From positions 1 to 64,000 of the forward strand of contig CAZEEG010000007.1 of NCBI GenBank assembly GCA_964511065.1: 64,000 nt of DNA. The letters are read 5' to 3'. Origin of the DNA: CALBRZ01 sp964511065 (GTDB taxonomy: Bacteria > Planctomycetota > Planctomycetia > Pirellulales > S012-138). This document shows positions 57,833-64,000 of this stretch, piece after piece. Every line of letters begins with the position of its first letter. The first letter of the stretch is position 1. The notes under the pieces were generated by a model that did no database searches, was not told the DNA's origin, and worked only from the letters and a program-made list of their open reading frames with translations. A program made the position numbers and the translations under genes.

Positions 57833-58909
57833 ATGAACTACACGTTTGAAACCGGATATGCCCGCGTTCAGCAGTTTCGCGTGATCGACCAGCAGCGTGC
57901 ATCCAACGGCAAATTGCACATTCGCCGGATGGAAGTCGACGGCAACCTGGTCACGCCCACGCAGCGGTTCTGGACTTCGTTCTTCATGCGGTTTGGGATT
58001 TCGGAAAGCGTGTTCCGATATTTCGATCCGCTGGAGGTGTTCGAGCGCATCTCGCAGGTAGCGCAGGACGACCTGGTGCGCTACTGCGTGGAGCACGGCG
58101 GCAATTCCGGGCCGCGCCTGCTGGCGGTGAGCAATCCCAATCGGCCGATCATCAACTACAGCGAAATCGTGGATCTGGCGACCCGGTACGGCGGTACGGA
58201 GTTGGGCTACCACGACGGCGTGGTGAGCAGTACCCATGTCCCGCGTACCGGCGACAAGCCCTTCACCATTGCCGGCGATGCATTCCAGCACCGCTTCGTG
58301 ATGGAAACACCGGTGGATGGCTTCAGCCAACCGAAGATTTTCCTGTCGTTTCTGCGGATGGTCTGCGCTAACGGTGCCATCGGCTACAGCCGCGCGTTCC
58401 GCAGCGATATCAGCCTGGGCAAGGACGTTACCCACAGCATCAGTCGGGCACTGGAGAGTTTCGATAACGGCGACGGCTACGCTGCCCTGCGGCAGCGGTT
58501 CACCAGCGCGCAGCAGTCGTGGGCGTCGGTCAACGAGTGCCACGAACTGTACAAGGCCCTGACCAAGGCACATGGCCGCGGTGGCATCGCCCACGAGAAA
58601 GTGTTGAGCGATCTGCATCGGGTGACCGGCAACCTGCACGAGATTTACGGGCTGGCCAACCTGGACGCCCTCAGCGTGAAGCGGCAGCGGGTTCTGCCCA
58701 GCCGTGCCAAGGTTTACGATCTGATCAACTTCGCCAGTGAAGTGGCGACGCACCACGCCAACGAGAACGGGCGGCGGCAGATGCAAGGCTACATCGGCAG
58801 CCTGATCTCCGACGAGTACGACATGGAAGGCACCGCCGAGACGGTGACGGAGTTTCAGGACTTCTTCATGCCGACCGATGATGCTGGCCCGCGACCCTCG
58901 ATCAACTAA
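57833..58909 (+). CDS. DUF932 (phage/plasmid-like) protein
   Basis: 358 residues from the ATG at 57833; a TTG 23 codons upstream would add a Ser/Gln-rich head. The central FLRMVCANGAIGYSRAFRSD is the DUF932 hallmark, where Cys-x-Asn-Gly is the most conserved part. IINYSEIVDLATRYG and GYHDGVVSST precede it. DUF932 proteins are common on phages and plasmids and lack a proven function. The gene is tandem with an SF2 helicase and stops 15 nt from the convergent cyclase gene. No integrase or att site is seen nearby. Confidence 0.85.
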   Translation: MNYTFETGYARVQQFRVIDQQRASNGKLHIRRMEVDGNLVTPTQRFWTSFFMRFGISESVFRYFDPLEVFERISQVAQDDLVRYCVEHGGNSGPRLLAVSNPNRPIINYSEIVDLATRYGGTELGYHDGVVSSTHVPRTGDKPFTIAGDAFQHRFVMETPVDGFSQPKIFLSFLRMVCANGAIGYSRAFRSDISLGKDVTHSISRALESFDNGDGYAALRQRFTSAQQSWASVNECHELYKALTKAHGRGGIAHEKVLSDLHRVTGNLHEIYGLANLDALSVKRQRVLPSRAKVYDLINFASEVATHHANENGRRQMQGYIGSLISDEYDMEGTAETVTEFQDFFMPTDDAGPRPSIN

Positions 58910-58924
58910 CCGGCCGCCGCCGGC

Positions 58925-59857
58925 TTAGTGCTCGCAAACCACGGCGGCAGCTTCCAGCGCGGTGTCGTTCCCCTGGTAGCAGTGGACCTTGTTGCGGCCT
59001 GCTTCCTTGGACTTGTAGAGCGCTTCGTCAGCGTGCTTGAGCAGGGTTTCGGCCGTGTCGCCTTCTTCCACGGCCGCCAGGCCGATGCTGAACGTGATGG
59101 CCACCCGTTCGGCTTCGATCGTATCGAAGTTCTGCCGGGCGATCTCGGAGCGGATGCGCTCGGCGATGCCTGCGGCTATCTGAAGATCGGCGCCCGGCAG
59201 CAGCATGGCGAACTCATCGCCGCCGTAGCGGGCGACAAAGTCGTGCTCGCGCAGGCGCTTCTTGATGAACTGGCCGACGTGCGCCACCACGCAGTCGCCG
59301 GCCTGGTGACCGTGCGTGTCGTTGATCCACTTGAAGTGGTCGATGTCGGTCAGGATCAGCACAAACGGTTCGCCCTCGCGCCGCCAGGTGCGCAACATCA
59401 GGTCCAAACGCTCGTCGAAGGCCTTGCGGTTGGCCACGCCGCTGAGGGCGTCGGTCCGCGCTTCGCGGCGGGTACGGTCGATCTCCTGGGCCTGTTGCTC
59501 CATCTTGAGCCGGGCGTAGGTGAGGTCGTCTTCCAGCTTGCGGTTGGATTCCAACACCGTGGCCACCTGGTCGAGTAGAGCGTGCTGGATCTCGCGAGTC
59601 TTGGGATCGACCGGCATGTCGATCAGGTTCTGGCCAACTTGTTTGATCTCGGTGTTATGGACATCGACATCGTTGTGCAGGCGGTCGGCCGTGGTGAGCA
59701 GGTTGGCCAACACCTTGAGTGTGATTTCGCGTTCCTTGCGGATGCTGGAAGCGCCCTTGGAGGGTTTGCGGCTGGAGCGGCCCAGATAGTAGCCGACCCC
59801 CACGCCGACAAACACGCTCGCCAGAACCCAAGGAAGTACGAACTGAAGCTGCGTCAC
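58925..59857 (-). CDS. Membrane-anchored diguanylate cyclase
   Basis: 310 residues from a GTG at 59857 with AAGGA upstream; upstream in-frame codons look non-coding. One membrane helix (about 5-25), a coiled-coil linker (90-135), then a GGDEF domain starting at TDALSGVANRKAFDE. The active site is GGDEF at 212-216. The inhibitory I-site R203-E-H-D206 sits five residues before it, so product inhibition is expected. It makes c-di-GMP from two GTP. It is divergent from the HD-GYP gene. Confidence 0.93.
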   Translation of the reverse strand: MTQLQFVLPWVLASVFVGVGVGYYLGRSSRKPSKGASSIRKEREITLKVLANLLTTADRLHNDVDVHNTEIKQVGQNLIDMPVDPKTREIQHALLDQVATVLESNRKLEDDLTYARLKMEQQAQEIDRTRREARTDALSGVANRKAFDERLDLMLRTWRREGEPFVLILTDIDHFKWINDTHGHQAGDCVVAHVGQFIKKRLREHDFVARYGGDEFAMLLPGADLQIAAGIAERIRSEIARQNFDTIEAERVAITFSIGLAAVEEGDTAETLLKHADEALYKSKEAGRNKVHCYQGNDTALEAAAVVCEH

Positions 59858-60492
59858 GGTTGGTGTCCTTCGCGCCTGCTGAGCAGCCAGGCGAACTGCG
59901 AATTGCTCCCGGCCGTGCCTACCAGGGTGCGCAGCCCGCACTCCGGCACGGCCAGTGCTCTGGAAGGCAGCGGCCACCGGCGGTGCCATGCTCCCCATGC
60001 GCCGGTGAACGCCGATTCGGGCAGATGGCCAGCGGAGGTGCGAAATCCCCCCGGCACACTCTGTCCCTACTCGTCAACGTACACCGAAATCATAGAACAC
60101 GACAAGCGTCCCGGAAGCGCCCAGACGGTGCGGTTTCAGCCGCGTCACCTACTCGGGCCACATGGAGTAGCTGTACCGGTTACAACGGAAATCCATCCCC
60201 GCCTCCGCGGCGACTGCGCCGCTTAGCCGTCAGCGCGCTTCGCTGTAACCTAACTTTGCTTGTTCCGCGTATCACCCGGGCGGGGTGCCGGTTGATCGGG
60301 AACGCTTGCACCGCTCTTTCCTGGGATGGAGGGGGCACCAAGTGCTGATCGCTTGGGCGGCGATGTCGGAGCAATGGCCCGCGGCACCGCCCCCGGTATG
60401 CTGCCGTGGTTGGTTGCTGCTTGTGGCCGATTGGGTTTGCCGCGCCAGCCGTCCTGTCGCCCTGAATTGCTCGCATCTCGATTAACTGCCTC
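59858..60492. other. Region between divergent c-di-GMP genes
   Basis: 635 nt with no supported gene. I looked for a c-di-GMP riboswitch and saw no GEMM-like core. No clear promoter boxes are visible. Confidence 0.45.
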
Positions 60493-61623
60493 ATGCCCGA
60501 CCCAGCCCAACGCATCCTGGCCATCGAGAGCCAACCAGGTGATGCCGCTCGTATCGAGCAGGTGTTGATGCATGCGCGGGGGGCGGCCGAACTGATCTGG
60601 GGCACCTACGAACTGGTAAAGGCTCCCGGTTATCTGGGCACCGTGGTTGGGCTGCTGGCCTCGCAGCGGTTCGATGTCGTGCTGCTATGCCTGGGCGGCG
60701 CGATTTCCGATCCGGCGTCGCTGGTGACGCGGCTACTCGATGTGGCGCCTTATGCGCCCATCGTGGCACTGGCTTCTGAAAACGACGACGACCTGGCCCT
60801 GCAGGCCGTGTGTATGGGAGCCCAGGATTACCTGCTGTGGAGCGAACTGACCGCCCGCTCGCTGATCCGGGCCATTCGCGCATCGGTCGAACGGTGCCGG
60901 GCCAAGCAGCAGATTGCCGAGAGCCGGCTGGCGATTGTGTGGCGGCTGGCCAAGGCGGCCGAATGCCGCGACGAAGTTACGGGGAACCACGTGGTCAGGG
61001 TCGGTTGCTACAGCAAGATTCTGGCAGAGACCCTGGGGCTGGATCGGCAGTTTGTCGAAGCCATCTTCATCACCGCGCCACTGCACGATATCGGCAAGAT
61101 TGGCATTCCCGATTCCATCTTGCGCAAGCCCGGCCCGCTCACGGCCGAAGAACGCGCCGTCATGCAGCAGCACTGCGAGATTGGTGAGCGGATTCTCCGG
61201 GACGATTCCAAGGCGATGGGCGTGTTCCGCGCCTGGCGAGGCGTTCGCGGAGGATTTCAGAGCGAACCGGTGGACAGCCTGCTGGCGATGGCCTGCACCA
61301 TCTCGCTGACGCACCACGAGCGCTGGGACGGCAGCGGCTATCCCCGCGGCCTGGTGGGTGGCCAGATTCCGCTGGAGGGCCGGATCGTGGCCCTCAGCGA
61401 TGTCTACGATGCCCTGCTCTCGGAGCGGCCCTATAAACCGGCTTATCCGGAAGACAAGGCCCTGGCGATTCTTCGCAAGGAAGTTGGGAGGCAGTTTGAT
61501 CCGGACGTTCACGCGGCCCTGCTGGATTCGCTGGACGAACTGCGCTCGGTTCGCCAGGAATTCAACGACGCCCAATGCAACGACGAGGATTTGCACTACG
61601 TGCTGGCTCCCCAGCAACCGTAG
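60493..61623 (+). CDS. HD-GYP c-di-GMP phosphodiesterase with degenerate receiver domain
   Basis: 376 residues from the ATG at 60493. Residues 7-130 follow a CheY-like fold but lack the phosphorylation set: the acceptor position is Cys66 in FDVVLLCLGG, the acidic pair reads ES, and the Lys of the DYLxK element is Trp in DYLLW. The HD-GYP domain is intact, with H198-D199 in HDIGKIG and H274-H275 in HHERWDGSGYP. It should hydrolyse c-di-GMP to GMP, regulated by a signal other than phosphorylation. The cyclase gene follows by 15 nt. Confidence 0.92.
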   Translation: MPDPAQRILAIESQPGDAARIEQVLMHARGAAELIWGTYELVKAPGYLGTVVGLLASQRFDVVLLCLGGAISDPASLVTRLLDVAPYAPIVALASENDDDLALQAVCMGAQDYLLWSELTARSLIRAIRASVERCRAKQQIAESRLAIVWRLAKAAECRDEVTGNHVVRVGCYSKILAETLGLDRQFVEAIFITAPLHDIGKIGIPDSILRKPGPLTAEERAVMQQHCEIGERILRDDSKAMGVFRAWRGVRGGFQSEPVDSLLAMACTISLTHHERWDGSGYPRGLVGGQIPLEGRIVALSDVYDALLSERPYKPAYPEDKALAILRKEVGRQFDPDVHAALLDSLDELRSVRQEFNDAQCNDEDLHYVLAPQQP

Positions 61624-61638
61624 CCGTGGAGTTTGCCC

Positions 61639-62844
61639 ATGTTCCCATCGTTTCACGGCGCACTCGGCGAGACAGTTTGGCCGCGTGCAGGCAGCGCTGC
61701 GCATGGTCGGTTGGCGGCCTGGCTCTTGGGCGACTTTGGGCCGACGCCGCACCTGGAACTGTTCGTCGTCATGATCTACGGCATCCTGCTGACCATCCTG
61801 GCAGGCATGCTGATCCGCGAAACCCGGCGCCGAGCAACCGAAATTCGCGATCGCGATCTCAATCTCCTGGCCAGCCGGATTCTCCAACAAATGCGCAGCC
61901 TGACGGGCGACGTGGTAGCCGGCCTGGGGCAGTATGCCTCGCAAATCGAGTCGGTGAGCCGGGCCATGTTGGATGCTTCAGCCGAAGATCGCCCGCTGTT
62001 GCAGCAGCGGTTGGTCGAGTTGATGCGGCAGATGGTTTCCGTCAATCGCACCTTGCAATCGCGGTTGTCCGATGCCGAACTCGAACTCCAGCAGCAGCGC
62101 GATCAACTGAAAAAGCACGAATACGAAGCGCGTACCGATGCCCTGACCGGGCTCCCCAACCGCCGGGCGTTCGACGAAGCATGCGCTCGCAGCCTGGCCC
62201 ATTGGCAGCGGTATGGCCGCTATTTCACGCTGATGCTGTTGGATGTGGATTCCTTCAAACAATTCAACGACCGCTTTGGACACCTGGCCGGCGATACCGT
62301 GCTGCAGGCCGTGGCCGATTGCCTGAAAGGTGCCCGGACCACGGATCTGGTTTGCCGCTTTGGGGGTGAGGAATTCGCCATCCTGCTTACCGAAACCGAA
62401 TTGCCCGATGCCCTGATACCGGCCGAGCGCATGCGGCAAGCACTAGCGCGACAGGCAGTGATGATCGACGGCACGCGCCATCGCGTGACGGTGAGTATCG
62501 GCGTGGCTACGGTACTGCCCGGTGAATCGGTAACGGGGCTGGTGGAACGCGCCGATGCGGCGCTCTATGCCGCCAAGGAGGCTGGGCGCAACCGCACCTG
62601 GTATCACGACGGCGAACGAACCCGCCCGGTTGAGGTCGATCTGCCGGAATCTCTTGAAAGTACGCCCGCCGATGAAACCTTGCCCGAGGTTGAACTGGCA
62701 TCCATGGCGTCGGTGGCGGCGCGCTGCTACCCGATGAACGATGCCAGCCTCTCGGGCAGCATCGCCGAACTGGAAGCGGTGTGCCGCGAATTGCGCCGGC
62801 AGTTCGATTCCAAGATCGAAGGGGCGGCGGCAAGCGTCAACTGA
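61639..62844 (+). CDS. Membrane-anchored diguanylate cyclase
   Basis: 401 residues from the ATG at 61639 with GGAG upstream. One membrane helix (41-58), a long coiled coil (65-165), then a GGDEF domain from TDALTGLPNRRAFDE. The active site is GGEEF at 242-246 and the I-site R233-T-T-D236 is present. A C-terminal tail of about 80 residues includes VCRELRRQFDSKIEG. It is closely related to the cyclase at 58925-59857. It follows the phosphodiesterase by 15 nt, so opposing enzymes are made from one transcript. Confidence 0.93.
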   Translation: MFPSFHGALGETVWPRAGSAAHGRLAAWLLGDFGPTPHLELFVVMIYGILLTILAGMLIRETRRRATEIRDRDLNLLASRILQQMRSLTGDVVAGLGQYASQIESVSRAMLDASAEDRPLLQQRLVELMRQMVSVNRTLQSRLSDAELELQQQRDQLKKHEYEARTDALTGLPNRRAFDEACARSLAHWQRYGRYFTLMLLDVDSFKQFNDRFGHLAGDTVLQAVADCLKGARTTDLVCRFGGEEFAILLTETELPDALIPAERMRQALARQAVMIDGTRHRVTVSIGVATVLPGESVTGLVERADAALYAAKEAGRNRTWYHDGERTRPVEVDLPESLESTPADETLPEVELASMASVAARCYPMNDASLSGSIAELEAVCRELRRQFDSKIEGAAASVN

Positions 62845-63103
62845 TCGCACCGCCCTTGGCGGCCTTCGCCCCCGGTACCAAGGCCACAACTCAGAATACG
62901 CCCCCAGCCTGTGCTTCCGGCTCACGGCACGCACCTTCATGGTCCCCCACCAGGTCTTGCGGCCTTGCGCGTGCCGGGCGACTGCTGTTTAACCATCTGG
63001 ACGCCTCTGTTATGGTCTGCGGCCCGGCTGATCGGAGCAGGCCGGTTTTTCGCCCTGCTGGCAGCTATCGCTGCTGGCACGACGCTACTCCAGGGAGGGA
63101 GTC

Positions 63104-64000
63104 ATGCACGTCACCATGCGCTTCCGCCGCGCTATCCAGATTTACGCGGCGATCTTGCTAACCGTCGGGCTGCTGCCTGGCTGTGGGCTCGAGCCCCCGC
63201 CGCAGTCTCAATCGGGCAGCGAAGGCGAAACGACGCCGGTTTCGCACGTGCCGCACGGTCTGGAAGGAGTGGCCGATTCGACGATCCGTGTCGCGTCGTT
63301 CAACATCCAGGTGTTTGGGCAGGCCAAGTTGAACCAAACCGAAGTGATGGAGACGCTCGCGGAAATCGTGCGGCGCTTCGATGTCGTGGCGATTCAGGAA
63401 GTGCGTTCCAAGGAACAAAACGTACTGCCGACGTTTCTGGAATATATCAATGCCGATGGTTCGCGGTACGACTTCGTGATCGGTCCACGGCAAGGCCGCA
63501 CGGTCAGCAAAGAGCAGTACGCGTACGTATACAACGCCGCGACCTTGGAACTGGTGCCCGATTCCGTGTACGTGGTGCCCGATCCGGACGACCTGATCCA
63601 TCGCCCGCCGCTGGTGGCCAGTTTTCGGGTTCGCGGCCCGCCTCAGCCCTTCACGTTCACCCTGATCAATATCCACACCGATCCGGACGAAGCCGACCTG
63701 GAAGTGGACGCCTTGGCCGATGTGTATCTGGATGTGTTGAATCAGCCCGGGGCCGACGACGATGTGATCCTGCTGGGTGACCTGAACGTGAGCGATACCC
63801 AACTGGGCCGGTTGGGCGAAATCCCTGGCATCGTCTGGGCCATCAGTGGGCAGCCCACCAATACGCGGTTGACGAAGACCTACGACAACCTGATCTGGCA
63901 CGCCAACACGACAGAGTTCACTGGCCGTAGCGGAGTGCTGAACATGATGACCGAGTTTGGCTTGAGCCAAGAACAGGCTCTGAAGGTTTCTGACCATCTG
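63104..64000 (+). CDS. Endonuclease/exonuclease/phosphatase-family lipoprotein (partial)
   Basis: 299 codons are visible and the frame runs off the right edge. The ATG at 63104 has GGGAGG nearby. The signal ends in LLPGCG. The DNase I-like (EEP) fold shows ASFNIQVFG, VAIQEVRS (metal-binding Glu), INIHTDPDEA, ILLGDLNVSD (Asp/Asn), YDNLIW and VSDHL (catalytic His). It is probably an exported lipid-anchored nuclease or phosphodiesterase. The substrate cannot be told. Confidence 0.9.
   Translation, partial: MHVTMRFRRAIQIYAAILLTVGLLPGCGLEPPPQSQSGSEGETTPVSHVPHGLEGVADSTIRVASFNIQVFGQAKLNQTEVMETLAEIVRRFDVVAIQEVRSKEQNVLPTFLEYINADGSRYDFVIGPRQGRTVSKEQYAYVYNAATLELVPDSVYVVPDPDDLIHRPPLVASFRVRGPPQPFTFTLINIHTDPDEADLEVDALADVYLDVLNQPGADDDVILLGDLNVSDTQLGRLGEIPGIVWAISGQPTNTRLTKTYDNLIWHANTTEFTGRSGVLNMMTEFGLSQEQALKVSDHL

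Noticed and set aside
59858..60492. A c-di-GMP riboswitch near the cyclase genes
   Set aside because: No GEMM-like core or paired elements could be found in the region.
62911..63780. A plus-strand open frame overlapping the EEP-family gene in another frame
   Set aside because: The frame starting at 63104 has a ribosome site, a lipobox and all EEP motifs; this one has none.

Overview
The window reads as a GC-rich chromosomal segment of a planctomycete, most likely a member of the Pirellulales. This rests on family content: a DUF1559 prepilin-like protein, two YTV-repeat secreted proteins, a 69-residue protein of a type I recall as common in planctomycetes, an oversized secretin, and a b6f-like complex with a giant multihaem cytochrome. 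No rRNA or marker gene is present to fix the genus. Two assembly gaps (561-660 and 26631-26640) both fall inside genes, and as drawn both break the reading frame.

Left part (1-16 kb). In order it carries a YTV-repeat protein (-), a pseudopilin, the redox repressor Rex, tRNA-Gln with its terminator, a phospholipid N-methyltransferase-like enzyme, a PPIase and a gluzincin-like peptidase (both -), an SDR oxidoreductase, a zinc-ribbon membrane protein, a GlcD/GlcF-type FAD/Fe-S fusion oxidase, a DUF1559 protein behind a strong promoter with a Fur-like operator, and a small HTH/membrane protein.

Centre (16-40 kb, all on the minus strand). This is one respiratory supercluster. In transcription order it runs: Rieske protein, cytochrome b (b6-like), cytochrome b C-terminal subunit, 1662-residue octahaem PDZ cytochrome, two blue-copper-like proteins, dihaem cytochrome c lipoprotein, oxidase subunits II and I (A2-type), haem A synthase, haem O synthase, oxidase subunits III and IV, ABC ATPase, ABC permease, SCO1, DUF420 protein, a CPMC membrane protein and YacG. 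Electrons would pass from quinol through the b6f-like complex, then through copper or haem carriers, to the A2 oxidase. CtaA, CtaB, SCO1 and perhaps the ABC pair would serve assembly. Several junctions are ATGA or GTGA overlaps.

Right part (40-64 kb). In order it holds a PLP decarboxylase, Mn/Fe superoxide dismutase with an intrinsic terminator, a second YTV-repeat protein, a tiny Cys/Pro-rich lipoprotein, a giant secretin, a lipoprotein whose 3' end overlaps a convergent BON-domain gene by 206 bp, a 69-residue protein, two planctomycete-type exported or membrane proteins, an SF2 helicase next to a DUF932 gene, a c-di-GMP block (two GGDEF cyclases around an HD-GYP phosphodiesterase with a degenerate receiver), and a truncated EEP-family lipoprotein at the right edge.

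The parts most worth a second look are the composite quinol oxidation complex (octahaem PDZ cytochrome, Rieske with four ILAxAR motifs, paired cupredoxins), the convergent overlap at 52202-52407, the helicase/DUF932 pair, and the Fur-like operator at 14120-14134.
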